Shown here: piece by piece, positions 46,676-57,918 of the stretch
Layout of the letters: every line of letters begins with the position of its first letter
Position numbering within the stretch: the first letter of the stretch is position 1
Assembly (NCBI RefSeq): GCF_963169125.1
Contig: NC_084796.1
Span: 88,148,888-88,212,887 of the forward strand
DNA length: 64,000 bases
DNA from: Humulus lupulus
Lineage: Eukaryota; Streptophyta; Magnoliopsida; Rosales; Cannabaceae
Reading direction: 5' to 3'
The notes under the pieces: model-generated
What the model was told of the DNA's origin: nothing
Database searches by the model: none
The model's input: only the letters and a program-made list of their open reading frames with translations
Position numbers and translations under genes: made by a program

Positions 46676-49127
46676 ATGGCCAGAACAAAAACCAAAGCTA
46701 GAAAAAGACGCAACCCTGACTCTCCAGGTCAACCTTCTGCTGATGCCCCCTTGACTAGTGGTCGAGGTGAATTCCCTCCTGAAACTGAAGTTCAGAGGCG
46801 TGCCCGTCCTCGTCATGTTGACCAGCCGGCTGTCGAGTGGCACGTCGTTTCCCCAAGTTTGGTGACCATTCGTATGATCACCAACTATTTAAACAAATAC
46901 ATTCTGACCGGGGTGACCCTGGTCAGACCTTCCATCGACCAGCGAGCCAACCTGCCAGGGGGGGCTTATAGCACCTGGTCGAGATACCATATCGAGGCAG
47001 GTGCCACCTTGCCTCTTCATTCATTCTTTCAAGGGGTGGCAAACTACTTTGGGGTAGCCCCTTTTCAAATAACCCCGAATGGGTATAGGATGCAAGCCAC
47101 GCTCTATATCCTCTACAAGCTCAAGAAATGGCCAGCTCCTTCTCCTCATGAGGTCAATTTTCTGTTCGACCTCAAGTCCAACCCCAACCAAGATGGTACG
47201 GGGTTCTTTCATTTCTGCCACCAGGAGACCGGTCGCACCTTTCTGTCCGACACCACTCACATCTCCAATGTGGGGAAATACCACCAAGAGTACTTCCTTA
47301 CGCCCGACATTGCCGTGGATAATCTGGCCTTCACTCGAGGAGGTAAAGAAAATAATAATCCTTGAACCAGTATTTTCTGTACTTTAATCCTTTCTTGTCA
47401 TAATACTTCGCTGTTCCATTGTATTCCAGGCCCATGGTTACGCCCGACCCCCACTCCAGGAATGGAGTCGAGGGCAGCACTCTTGGCCAGCATGTCAAGT
47501 GCTGCTAAGAGTGTGAAGAACTTGATTAACAAGGCTAACCTCAGGCTGGCTGGCCTTCGGGGCTCCCAACCTGCGACTAACGAACCCGCGGCAAGTGGTG
47601 TCCATGCTGATGCGAGACCCGAGCAGGAACCTGAGCAGCAACCTCAGGCACCCCTTCCTCGGAGGAGGCCAACTAGGGTTACAATCAGGGAACCTCCTGC
47701 TCTCCATCGAGCAGCAAAACCATCGGTCCCCAAGGGAAAGGGGAAACAAAAGGTTGCTGAGCCTATCGAACTATCTGACGACTCGTCGGATGTAAACGGT
47801 ACATCATTCTCGTTTTTGAATAATCTGCCAATTCCTTCCCATCTATTTGATGGGGATGGCAACTTTATGAACGCCCCTTCTTTAAATTCAAATACTTGCA
47901 GGAACTAGGTAGTTCAGTAGATAATGTTACGACCAGTAGGTGTAGCTCGGGTATTTTACTTGTAATCCTCTTACTTTGGTCTCTGCTCCTCGTGATCCTT
48001 TAATCTAACTGTTCGAATTGTTTTCCTTTGTGCAGGTATGGACTCTGAGGACTTCTTCGAGCATTACCAAACTGATGTTGCTGCTTCTGTCCCGAAGGAC
48101 AGCAAAAGGGCTCGGGGGGAAAGCAGCAAGACCCCTTCAAAGAAGGCTTGAACGGAGGATACTCCCAGCGCCGGCCCCTCTCAAGAAAACATGACACCTC
48201 CGCCTCCCACCGAACAGTCGATGCCCGCGCCTGAGAATCCACAGCCTTCCTCCAGGGTTGATGGTAGAGAGACTCTGGACAACTTGTCCGAAGGCTCCCT
48301 GTCCAGCCTCGTGGTCGGGTCGGCCAGGGAGAGAATCTATAAGCTCTCGAAGCACAGACGCAGCCAGGCTGCCATCAACGAAACTGCCTCAATGGAGGCC
48401 GACCAAATCATTGACAGAGGGTTGAATGAGATAGTCAGCGTAAGTCACTTTTTGTTGTTTCATCATTTATTCTGACTTCTATTCCTTACTTTTTCGTTTT
48501 TTGTTTTCAGGGACTGCTGGCTGGCCCCGTACCGGGGCGTTGGTTTCTCGCGGATAGAACTTTGACTCCAGGCTTACTCAGGCTAAGCAAGTACTCAAAG
48601 ATGATAAGAAAAAGCTACTCGAGGAAAACAAGGAGCTGTCCAAGCTGAATGAACAGCTATGCGAGGACCAAGCCACCCTCACCCAGGAGCTTCAGGAAAG
48701 TCAAGGGGCCCTGAAGAAAGCAATCGATGAGCGGCACAGATGGAGGGAGAGTTATGTACTCCACACCCAAGAGTGTAAACAGCTCACACTCGATCTGACC
48801 GCCAGCAGGGATGTGGCGAAGAAGCTTGAGGAGCAGGTGCACGAGCTCGAGGGGCGAGTGCAGGAGTTAGAGGAGGATAGGGCCAAAACGTTGAAGAAGT
48901 ATAAGGAAGCCACCTTCCTTTGTTTCTACGACTTCTGGAAGCATAATCGGGAGGCCAACATTAACTATCTCTCTGAGCGGTTACAAAGGACGCTGATGGC
49001 GCAGTGTGCTGCTCGACTGGAGGCAGAGGAGAGAGCCAAGGCCAAAACCCCTGCTGCTGATGCTGCGGCTGGTCCTCCGGCTGATCAGAGTGCTCCTAAT
49101 CCAGAAGACCCTCCTGCTCCCCAGTAA
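46676..49127 (+). pseudogene. Antisense gene of the Tat element (Transposase_28-like domain, coiled coil), multi-exon, broken
   Basis: The gene runs opposite to gag-pol. Start: the ATG at 46676 (MARTKTKARKRRNPDS); an upstream in-frame ATG at 46493 is possible. Exon 1 (to 47342) encodes EWHVVSPSLVTIRMITNYLN, GAYSTWSRYHIEAGATLPLH, FGVAPFQITPNGYRM and LFDLKSNP, which I recognise as the plant 'putative gypsy type transposon' domain (Pfam Transposase_28). Intron 47343-47429 has GTAAAG at its start and TTCCAG at its end, and the frame is kept across it into exon 2 (47430 to at most 47908). Exon 3 (48036-48439) begins after TTTGTGCAG and ends at GTAAGT. It has a TGA at 48149. Exon 4 (48511-49127) starts after TTTTCAG, has a frameshift near 48550, and then a long coiled coil rich in Glu, Lys and Leu. 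The end of exon 2 is unresolved. Such antisense genes are known from Tat-lineage elements (Grande gene23). Their function is not established. Confidence 0.75.
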
Positions 49128-49869
49128 AATTAGTATTTTTTATTTATTTTTTTAGCTTTTGTGGCCCACGGAACTATTTGTAAAGACAATTTTTTCTTTT
49201 ATTGCTGCGAGGGCAGCTTTTTTACTTATACTTGAACAATTACATCCGAGCAGCACTGCTCGTGGTGTAAAGGTCCTTTTCTTTTAATTTCATATTTACA
49301 TCTGAGCGCTAATGCTCGCGGTGTAAATGATTGCCTTTCTGATATTATAATGTTTCTTTTATTATAATACATGTTCGCATGACCGAACTTAGCATAGTAC
49401 TTTGGTTTGATTTTACAAAACATAAATTTTTTAAAAATGCTCTAAGTACTGTAGCATGCTTTCACTCATTTTGTTCATGTGTTTACATACCTCATGGTAC
49501 GCTTTGCTATCGATGTACCTTATATGCCCCCCAAGTGATCGAGGAGCTTTAGGTCCTTGGTCACTTGCCTTGACCATGACCTGTTCGAACATCACTGCTT
49601 GGTGCAAAGTTGAACACTTGTAATACAGCAAAACAACACACGTAATGAACAAATACTTGTAAAAAATAAATTCACAAAAGTTGGCAAGAATGACTGGCTA
49701 CGCACAGTCCCTTATAATCTCGTATTAAAAATGGACTAAACATGTCTGTACGAGGGATCTTAAAAAGATCTTACACTTATAAGCGATTATCCATACAATG
49801 TGGCTAACCCTTTTTCGAAACATGTAAAAAGTAAAAATTAATACAAGCCAGTCCTTTAAAAAGGACTGT
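49128..49869. other. Gap between convergent antisense gene and pol, with two related hairpins
   Basis: No frame with support. Two related imperfect inverted repeats lie in a row. At 49240-49270 the stem is CGAGCAG/CTGCTCG with outer TTACA/TGTAA. At 49297-49326 the stem is GAGC/GCTC with the same outer arms. The rest is AT-rich, with a short repeat (aaaaaggactg) near 49858. Confidence 0.65.
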
Positions 49870-50820
49870 TCACTGATAATACTTGCGCAGGTGTTCTCCA
49901 TTCCAATAGCGTGGAATGAGATCTCCATTCATGCATGCAAGTTTGTAGGTGCCCGGATGAAGGACGTCTTCAATCTGGTAAGGTCCTTCCCAGTTTGGTC
50001 CGAGTACTCCAGCAGTGGGGTCGCGGGTATTTAAGAAAACTCGTCGTAGTACTAGGTCACCGACGTTGAATTTTCTTTCCTTTACCCTCGAGTTAAAGTA
50101 CCGGGCGACCTTTTGTTGGTACGCAGCAACTCGGAGTTGGAATTTTTCTCGTATTTAGTCAATTGAGTCTAGGGACTCCATCATCAGCTGGCTATTCTAG
50201 CCATAGTCGTATGTAATGCGTCGATGTGAGGGGGGATCTAACTCGATAGGTAGCATGGCCTCATATCCGTAGGCTAAGGAAAATGGGGTATGACCCATCG
50301 CCGTTCGGTGAGAAGTTCTATACAACCAGAGGACTTCAGGCAGTTGTTCTGGCCATGCTCCTTTAGTGTCTTCAAGCCTTTTCTTCAAGGTGTCCTTAAG
50401 AGTTTTATTTACTGCTTCGACCTGCCCATTTGCTTGTGGATGCGCGACTGAAGAAAAGCTTTTGATAATCCTGTGCCTTTCGCAGAAGTCGGTGAATAAT
50501 TCACTGTCAAATTGGGTTCCGTTGTTTGAAACAAACTTTCGGGGCAAACCATACCGACAAACAATGTTCTTGATGACAAAGTCAAGAACTTTCTTGGTCG
50601 TTATGGTAGCGAGTGGTTCAACTTCTGCCCATTTGGTGAAGTAGTCAACTGCCACAACTGCGTACTTTACTCTGCCTTTTCCCGTGGGCAGGGATCCAAT
50701 CAAGTCGATACCCCATACTACAAAAGGCCAAGGACTCTGCATCTGTTTTAACTCGTTTGGAGCTGCTTGTGGAATTTTGGAGAACCTTTGACATTTATCG
50801 CATTTTCGTACAAACTCCAT
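49870..50820 (-). pseudogene. Tat integrase, broken, second catalytic Asp lost
   Basis: It continues the pol frame. The zinc site is completed by upstream HEGFCGDH and by CDKCQRF here. The core has WGIDLIGSLPTGKG (first Asp), SNNGTQF (Asp replaced by Asn) and NGQVEAVNKTLKD (Glu kept). The RTSHRTAMGHTPFSLAYGYEA segment follows, then stops near 50196 and 50157, and a carboxy-terminal domain (FNVGDLVLRRVF, LGPNWEGPYQI) ends at a stop at 49872-49870. A stop also separates it from the RNase H frame at 50821. It is inactive in this copy. Confidence 0.9.
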
Positions 50821-52029
50821 CTAATCTTTGTTCATAGTCGGCCAGAAGTAGCCTTGCCTTAGAATCTTTTTTGCCAAACTTTGCCCCCAAGCGTGATCCC
50901 CGCAGAAGCCTTCATGTACCTCTTTCATTAGCTCCTTAGCTTTTTCTGGTGTAATGCACCTGAGTAGTGGCATGGAATATCCTCTCCGGTACATAACACC
51001 ATCGACCAGTATGTACCTAGCAGCCTGCCTTTGTAGAGTTCTAGCTTTGTTTCTATCTGTTGGTAACACACCATTTGTCAGATACTCCAAGTAAGACGCC
51101 ATCCATGTATCTTCCATTCGGATTTCCATACTAGCTTCTATTGCTCGTATGCTTGGCTCACTCAATCTTTCTACTGGCACAATGTTCAAAGTGTCAGCAT
51201 CTTTCGCGCTTGCGAGTTTGGCTAGGGCATCTGCGTTCGAATTCTGATCCCGCGGTATTTGCTGGAGGGTATACTTCGTGAACTGGGCTAACAAGTCTTT
51301 AGTTTTATTCAAGTAGGCCACCATTTTTAGGCCTCGTGCTTGATATTCCCCTAGAACTTGATTCACTACCAGCTGTGTATCACTGTAAATATCAAGCACT
51401 TTTATGTTCATGTCTTTTGCCATTCTCAATCCAGCGAGGAGTGCTTCGTATTCGGCTTCATTATTTGACGCGGTGAAGTCGAACCTAATGGCACAATGAA
51501 ATCGATTTCCTTCCAGCGTTATCAATATCAATCCTGCTCCTGCGTGGGATTCGTTGGACGACCCATCCGTGAATAACTTCCACAAAGGAACTTCATCTTG
51601 AGGCTCAGGCGCGCTAAGCTTTTCGCACTGCTCGCTATCTGAGAGTTCGGTAAACTCTGCGATGAGATCGGCCAAGACTTGTCCCTTTACTGCTGCTCGC
51701 GGTGAATATGTGATATCGAACTGCCCTAGTTCGACTGCCCATTTTAATAGACGCCCAGTCGCTTATAGTTTTTGGAGGACTTTCCGAAGGGGCTGGTTAG
51801 TTAAAACTGTGATAGGGTGGGCTTGAAAGTAAGGACGTAGCTTCCTCGAGGCCAAGATTAAACAGTATGCTAACCTCTCGATGGGAGGATACCTTAGTTC
51901 TGCTCCAATCAGCCTCTTGCTTACATAGTAAACCGCTTTTTGTACGCCTTCCTCCTCTCGTACTAGTACCGCACTAGCAACAACTTCAGTGATCGCCAGG
52001 TAAATGAACAAAGTTTCTCCTTCAATTGG
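50821..52029 (-). pseudogene. Tat RNase H remnant plus second (archaeal-like) RNase H
   Basis: Minus strand in one frame with stops near 52030, 51762 and 50821. The first part (52029-51676: YYVSKRLIGAELRYPPIERL, VLTNQPLRKVL) is the old gypsy RNase H, which in the Tat lineage is degenerate and serves as a connection domain. The second part (51675 down) is a complete second RNase H with TDGSSNESHAGAGL, NNEAEYEALLAGL, IYSDTQLVVNQV and RDQNSNADALAKL. The four acidic residues (D37, E75, D99, D149 of that frame) are all present. Having two RNase H domains is a marker of this lineage. The integrase zinc-binding start lies at its end. Confidence 0.88.
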
Positions 52030-53058
52030 CTTTCATAAAATGGGAGGTTGTGCCATATGGGCTTTCAAGGCCTGAAAAGCTTGCTCGCAGTCTCTTGTCC
52101 ATTCAAATTTCTTATTGCCCCTAAGTAGATTGAAAAAAGGGACGCATTTGTCTGTTGATTTTGAAATAAATCTACTTAGGGCTGCAATCCTCCCGGTTAA
52201 ACTTTGTACATCTTTGATCTTTTCTGGCGATTTCATGTCGATTAGAGCTTTTATCTTGTCGGGGTTGGCCTCGATTCCTCTTGAATTTACAATGAACCCC
52301 AAAAACTTCCCTGATCCAACTCCGAAGGAACATTTGAGAGGATTTAGTTTCATCTGGTACTTGTTCAATACATCGAAGCATTCTTGTAAATCCTTCACAT
52401 GTCCTTCTGCCTTTTTAGACTTTACCAGCATGTCGTCCACATATACCTCCATGTTTACTCCGATCAACTCTTTAAACATGTGGTTAACTAACCGCTGGTA
52501 AGTCGCACCTGCATTTTTCAGTCCGAAGGGCATTACTCTATAACAGTATAAGCCTGTATCGGTCCGAAAGCTGGTGTGATCCTCGTCAGGGGGATGCATG
52601 CTAATCTAATTGTAGCCTGAATATGCATCCATGAAGGAGAGGATCTCGTGTCCTGCAGTAGCATCGACCAACTGGTCGATTCTTGGGAGTGGGAAGCAAT
52701 CCTTTGGGCAGGCTTTATTGAGGTCTGTGAAATCCACACAGGTTCGCCATTTGCCGTTAGGATTGGGAACCAACAATGGATTGGAGACCCATGATGGATA
52801 AAACGCCACCCTGATGAACCCATTCTCCTTTAACCTTTCAACTTCTTCTTTTAAGGCTCTCGATCGATCCTTATTAAGCAGCCTTCTTTTTTGTTGCACG
52901 GGTGGAAAAGTCTTGTCTTTGTTCAGGACATGGCTGATAACTGCAGGGTCTATCCCAGCCATGTCTTTGTGTGACCAGGCAAAGACTTCCTGGTTCTTCC
53001 GTAAAAGTTCCACCAGTGCATGCTTCGTGGTTGGTTCTAGGTTTTTCCCGACCTTCAC
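52030..53058 (-). pseudogene. Tat reverse transcriptase, broken by stops
   Basis: Minus strand, one frame. EVFAWSHKDMAGIDPAVISH, ENGFIRVAFYPSWVSNPLLV and CVDFTDLNKACPKDCFPLPR belong to the fingers and palm. After a stop near 52602, FGLKNAGATYQRLVNHMFK and the catalytic YVDDMLVKS are intact, then KFLGFIVNSRGIEANPDKI and SLTGRIAALSRFISKS. All catalytic motifs are readable and only single stops interrupt the frame, so decay is moderate. Confidence 0.92.
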
Positions 53059-53175
53059 GACTCTGGTCGGGTCTTTTTCGTCGAGTTGGACCTCTTCCAG
53101 GTCCTCGACGGGTCCAACGTTCTCTTCAAAATCCCCAAAGAGAGGATCTAGATCTCTATCCTCACTTTGGGCAAC

Positions 53176-53952
53176 ACCCTATTTGGTGACTTCATCACCG
53201 GATTTGGCTTGTGTATCTATTGTCCTCTGCAACTTATCTGAGGTAGTGCTCTTTGACGTTCCCTTCTTCGTCTTCATGACCGAGGCGTTGTAGCACTCCC
53301 TGGCCTCCCTCTGGTTTCCCAACACGCGTCCTACCCCTGCGTCTGTCGGGAATTTCATGGCCAAGTGCCACATAGAGGTGATGACCCATAGATCAACCAG
53401 TATAGGCCTCCCAATGACGACGTTGTACGCCGAAGGACAATCGACTACTATAAAAGTAGCGAGTAATGTCCTGGTAACAGGCATTGTACCCGTCGTCACT
53501 GGTAGTCTGATTGATCTTGCGAGGGCGAGTCCCTCACCGGAGAAGCCGTATATTGTTTGGTTGCAGGGCTCCAAGTCCTTAACGGACAACTTCATGCGTT
53601 CCAGCGAAGACTTATACAGGATGTTCACCGAACTTCTTGTATCGACCAGCTCTCTCTTCACCATCATGTTGACCATTTGGATATCCACGACCAGCGGATC
53701 GGAATGTGGGAACTGGACATGTTGGGCATCACTATCAGAGAAGGTTATCTCGCCTTCTTCTGACCGAGCCTTCTTTGGCACGCGGTCATCCACAGTCATC
53801 ATCTCGATCTCCTGGTCGTGGCGTAGAGTCCGAGCATATCGTTCTCTGGCTTTTCCACTGTCACCCGCGAGGTGCGGGCCTCCGCAAATGGTTAGCAATG
53901 TGCCAGTCACGGGGGCAGGCTGCAAAGGTGGCGAGCGTTGGCGTGTGGGCAC
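53176..53952 (-). pseudogene. Tat protease region, active-site Gly replaced
   Basis: The frame shares the pol frame with single stops on both sides (near 53955 and 53178). The retropepsin motif reads ELVDTRSSVNILYKSSLERM, with Arg where the family has Gly after Asp-Thr. AYNVVIGRPILVDLWVITS matches the second conserved box. The carboxy-terminal part links to reverse transcriptase. It is likely inactive even without the stops. Confidence 0.85.
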
Positions 53953-53973
53953 CTGCTCGTTGCCACCTGGAGC

Positions 53974-56096
53974 TTCTCATTGGGAATTTCTTGAGGCCCG
54001 TACATATCTTCTTAAGTGTCCTTGTCTAATAAGGAACTCGATTTCATCCTTCAGCTGGTTGCATTCGTTGGTATCATGTCCGTAGTCATTATGATAACGA
54101 CAGAACTTGGTGGTGTCTCTTTTGGAAATATCTTTTCGAATGGGGGCAGGTTTCTTATAAGGCATGCTGGAACTCGTGGCTTGATAAACCTCTCCCCGAG
54201 ACTCGACTAGGGCAGTATGGTTAGTGAACCGAGGTTCATAACGGTTACTCTTGGCTCGTTTATTGTCAGAGGTGGAAGGCACATTGTGTGGCCGTTTCCC
54301 CTCGTTTTTGCCATTGCCATTGCCGTTCCCGTTGCCTTTGCCGTTGCCATTGGGCTTGGACCCATTGGCGGCTTTGGCGGTTTCGGCAGTCCCCTTGTTC
54401 TTGCCTGGGGGCTTTTCTTCGTCAGCGATGGCATCTTCGAGCTTGATGTATCGATCAGCCCGATCCAAAAATTCCTGGGTGGTTCTAACCCCATGTTTTC
54501 GGAGGCTTTCCCAGAGAGGCGTGCGGCTCTTAACCCCTACGGTTATGGCCATCATTTTTCCTTCATCTCCCACTGTCTTTGCTCCAGCAGCTGCTCGCAT
54601 GAAGCGCTGGACGTAGTCTTTTAGTGGTTCTCCATCCTGCTGGCGTATTTCGACCAGGTGGTTTGCCTCAGTCGAGTGCACACGACCCGCGTAGAACTGT
54701 CCGTAGAACTCCTTTATGAACATTTCCCAGGAAACTATACTTGCAGGAGGGTATTTAAATAACCACTCCTGTGCGGCATCAGAAAGTGTTGCAGGGAAGA
54801 TCCTGCACCGAGCGTCTTCGGACACTTTCTAAATGTCCATTTGTATCTCGAATTTGTTGACGTGGGATACGGGGTCACCATACCCATCGAAGTTTGGGAG
54901 CGTAGGCATTTTAAACTTTCTAGGAGTTTCTGCCATAGCTATCCTCTGGATGAAAGGAGTGACTTTCTCCTGTCGTGATCGATGTAAGATGTTCTTCCCC
55001 CGACCAGCTGCTACACTGCCTGGTTGAGAGCATCTATCTGGGCATGCACAGCGCTAGGAATCTCCATGGGCTCTGGCGCTGGGGGGACGTACCTGTCGTG
55101 CCGTTCACGGCGATCGTTGAGTACATCTCTCAAGTCCTCGTCTCTCCTCCGCTGCTCGCTAGCTCCGAGCCGGTCGAAGACGTTATTTTGTTTGGGCTGC
55201 CCCCCAGCATCCCATCTGTCAGGTTGGTCATCTTGAGGTGGCTGGCTCCTACCTCCACCTCTTTCTTCATTCCTCCGACCGGCATTCCCTTTGCCTGAGT
55301 CGGCCTCATTGTAACCATGGCCATCTCTGAATCTTGATTGGCTATGGTGGGATCGACTGTTCCCTCGATTGCCCTCCCGGGCTGGAAACTCCCGAGCGTT
55401 AGAGGGTGGTCTGCGTTGGTCATTAGGTCCCCGTGCATTACCATGCCATGGGGGCCCTTGGACCACAGAGCCTAACTCTGAGTTACTCCTGTTTCCAGGA
55501 TGATGCTGTCCTCTGCTCGGAGGGTTTGTCTCGTCGCCCCTATGGCATCTAGGACTGCAAGGTTGCTGCCCGATCCTATTCTGCCTCTACTGCGTAGGAT
55601 TCCCATGACCAACTTCGGATGGAGGATGTGCCTCGGGGTCTCCTAGCGGGACATCGTCCTGAGGCGCCGGTGGCTGCTCAGGCCTTTGTGGGCTCGAGGG
55701 TTAGATAGGCAAGCTAGGATTGGGACCCCTGTGGGGTGGCCCATTCGCAGGTTGATCAGGCTACGAGGCAGGTGCAGCCTGATTCCTAGCCAATTGTAAG
55801 GCTGCCTCGAGGGCCGCCATGGCTTCACTCTGGCGACGGTCCATCTCCGCCTGCCTTTCACTTAGCTCCGCGCGCTGCCGCACCATGATTTCGGCAGCAC
55901 TTTCCTGGCCGGCCCTCAGATTGGCCAGCTCTTCGTGCAACGCTACTAGAGTGTTCTTCAGCGTCGCGTCATCCATTTCTTCCTCATCAAATTCCAAATG
56001 TGGATCATCTTCAGCCACATTGGGAGGAGGAGGAGGAGGCGGGTTAGATGGTGCAGCGCCGGCCGCTTGTCCAGTTTTCCTGGTAGTTTTCGCCAT
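53974..56096 (-). pseudogene. Tat gag, broken by stops and one frameshift
   Basis: Minus strand start ATG at 56096 (MAKTTRKTGQAAGAAP), the first ATG after the primer site. Pro-rich and coiled-coil segments follow (RQRAELSERQAEMDRRQSEA). Stops occur near 55760, 55709 and 55591, then an Arg/Gly-rich part to 55011. A frameshift between about 55010 and 54900 leads to the capsid core (FDGYGDPVSHVNKFEIQMDI, a stop, then VSEDARCRIFPATLSDAAQEW, FIKEFYGQFYAGRV). A low-complexity NGNGKGNGNGNGNGK run and a zinc-binding end (CRYHNDYGHDTNEC, LKDEIEFLIRQGHLRRYV) close it. From the capsid core on, gag, protease, reverse transcriptase, RNase H and integrase share one frame, as in a single polyprotein. Confidence 0.9.
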
Positions 56097-56123
56097 TGGT
56101 TTTCTCAACGATGCTATATCAAG

Positions 56124-56144
56124 CTCTCAATGAAAGCACCAGAA
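56124..56144 (-). promoter_or_regulatory. Primer binding site region of the Tat element
   Basis: Minus strand TTCTGGTGCTTTCATTGAG follows the LTR end at 56145. TGGTGCTTTCATTGAG is the likely primer site. I do not name the tRNA. Confidence 0.7.
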
Positions 56145-56744
56145 TGTTGACCCTGATTTTGGGCAACTGACACGGAGTCTAAATACGCTTGACGTGGATG
56201 AATGCGTTGAAAAGAATGTAATGACGAAAATAATAAGAACACAAGATTTTATAGTGATTCGGCCCCAGGATCTGGTAATAACCTACGTCCACTTAGCTTG
56301 TTATTGATGTAAGATCCAAAGGAATGATCAAAGAACTAGGGTTCAATGAGTTTCACCAACCTCTGAAGAACAATACAATATGACTAATTTGATAACTCTA
56401 ATCTCAAGTGATCTAGAAGTCGGAAAAGAAAAAAGAGTCCCTTTCCCTGAGCCCTCTTCTTCTATTTATAAGCTCAGGGAAGATTTACATTGATTTGTTA
56501 CAGATATTATTTCCTAAATAATCGGATACTCAGGAAATCATGGGAGATAATTTCGGATTCCATCATAACTACCTAAGATTTCCTCCGCGTATTATGTGCA
56601 TATGACCAGGCTGGTCGTATAAAGAAACAGATCACATGATACTGAATATCTTCTTGGTCGATAGTCGAGCACAGATTCTGCCAGATGTCAGCCACGTGTA
56701 ATTAATGCCTGCCAAGTCATTCACTTCTAATTTTTGGGTTAACA
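56145..56744 (-). mobile_element. Tat 5' LTR, complete
   Basis: It is 600 bp. On the minus strand it starts TGTTAACCC and ends GGGTCAACA, nearly inverted termini. A TATA box (TATAAATA) lies at 56470-56463. The LTR abuts family A LTR sequence on its outer side. Confidence 0.94.
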
Positions 56745-56758
56745 GTTGGGTCATTATA
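56745..56758 (+). mobile_element. Last 14 bp of the family A 5' LTR
   Basis: GTTGGGTCATTATA corresponds to the end of the solo LTR (GTTGGGCATTACA) and precedes the primer site by two bases. It shows that the Tat element landed just inside the LTR end. Confidence 0.8.
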
Positions 56759-56760
56759 GT

Positions 56761-56772
56761 TGGTATCAGAGA
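56761..56772 (+). promoter_or_regulatory. Family A primer binding site, initiator-Met tRNA
   Basis: TGGTATCAGAGA matches the initiator-Met site TGGTATCAGAGC except for the last base. Confidence 0.9.
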
Positions 56773-56908
56773 AATGGTTCATTCGCATGAAGTTCTCCTT
56801 GATACACACGCTCAATCTCTGAATCTAACCACCAAGTAAGTGTTTATGTTATAGTTATTATGTTTATATGTATAGCTAACATTTTAGCCTTTATGTTTTC
56901 AGTTAAGA

Positions 56909-57376
56909 ATGAATGGAGCATTAACTTATGAGGATATCTGAGCCATAAAGGCCTTAAAAAGAATTAGAGAACCAAGAAACATTGTAGGAGTGTTAGAAAG
57001 AATCACTCGGAGACTACTCTTATTCCACAGGGAGATAGGTCACCTCTAAGAAACTAAGAAAATCATGATGAGATCTACGGAGCAATATGTTTTAGTAATT
57101 AGACTTTTCAAAGATTATCCTACCGTAATTGCAGCCTTAGAAGACATATGGGAGACGATAGATGATGAAGATGAATTACCGGTAGCTATGAGATATTACT
57201 TTCTCATACTTAGGTTCAACTCTAAGATGGAGTTCCAATTCACAAATGCGCAAAAACATATATTTTTTATGAATCTTCCTCGAGGGAATTTTGAGGCTTA
57301 AGATAATGATGACTATGAAGAAATAAACGATAATATGTTAGATGAAGGATCAGATGTAGAAGATCTCAATTTCTAG
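56909..57376 (+). pseudogene. Leader reading frame between primer site and gag (about 155 codons), function unknown
   Basis: A frame from ATG 56909 to TAG 57374-57376 is interrupted only by TGA at 56939, TAA at 57047 and TAA at 57299. It encodes AIKALKRIREPRNIVGVLER, an aliphatic middle (YVLVIRLFKDYPTVIAALED) and an acidic end (DNDDYEEINDNMLDEGSDVE). Its density of stops is like that of the gag gene next to it, as if both were once coding. A possible intron lies just before it: donor 'aagtaagtg' at about 56834, acceptor 'ttatgttttcag' ending at 56902. I recognise no family. Extra frames before gag are known from Ogre-type elements but not, as far as I know, as a standard part of Tekay-type chromoviruses. 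Confidence 0.5.
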
Positions 57377-57918
57377 AATAGATTAGTTTCTTTATTTATT
57401 TTATTCTATTTATTATTTGCTTTCTTTTATGATTGTACATAGTGAAAAACCTTTTTCCAAATAAATATCAATGTTATTTTGATGACATGTATGAGTTTGA
57501 TTCTCTTTTTGCAATCATAATAAATAATAAATTTAATAAATAATGACTAAGTTCGGTGAGGGTGGATACAAATCAATGGACCGAGTTCCATGTTGAGAGT
57601 TAGGGGGCCATAGTAGTGAGAACGATTTTACTGATCCCAGCCCTCCCTCTATATGGTTAACTTTGGAAAAACGATGAGTTTCGAGCCTGAGAATTAAGTC
57701 ATATAGGATGATTAGGAACAGACTTAGAAAATAATAAAGATGACATATTTTTCTAAGTATAGAAACCCACCCTAATGATAAAGCAGGCTTATATAATTTT
57801 CATAAGAAATCATAATTAAAAGGTCCGGGTTATGTTTGTTTAGATTAAGTTTTTGCCTTATAGCCTATTAGGGTAAAGTTCTTAACATGTTTTTCTTAAC
57901 TGTTAGAACTCTACTAAG
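57377..57918 (+). other. Family A leader downstream of the extra frame, non-coding
   Basis: AT-rich, no supported frame. It leads directly to the gag ATG at 57919. Confidence 0.7.

Larger units (their letters stand above)
45387..56744 (-). mobile_element. Tat-lineage Ty3/gypsy element on the minus strand
   Basis: Read on the minus strand: 5' LTR 56744-56145, primer site 56144, gag 56096-53974, protease, reverse transcriptase, inactive RNase H remnant, second RNase H, integrase to 49870. A gap with hairpins, an antisense gene (46676-49127 on the plus strand), the polypurine tract at 45690-45677 and a truncated 3' LTR 45676-45387 follow. The second RNase H, the long 3' region and the antisense gene identify the Tat lineage (the group of Tat, Retand, Grande and Ogre). 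The element is inserted in the family A 5' LTR. Its left end was lost in a deletion that also removed part of Tekay-4. Confidence 0.9.

Noticed and set aside
53357..54624. Several long plus-strand frames opposite Tat gag and protease (for example 53357-54085 and 54217-54624)
   Set aside because: They mirror coding sequence of the minus-strand polyprotein and carry no domain of their own.
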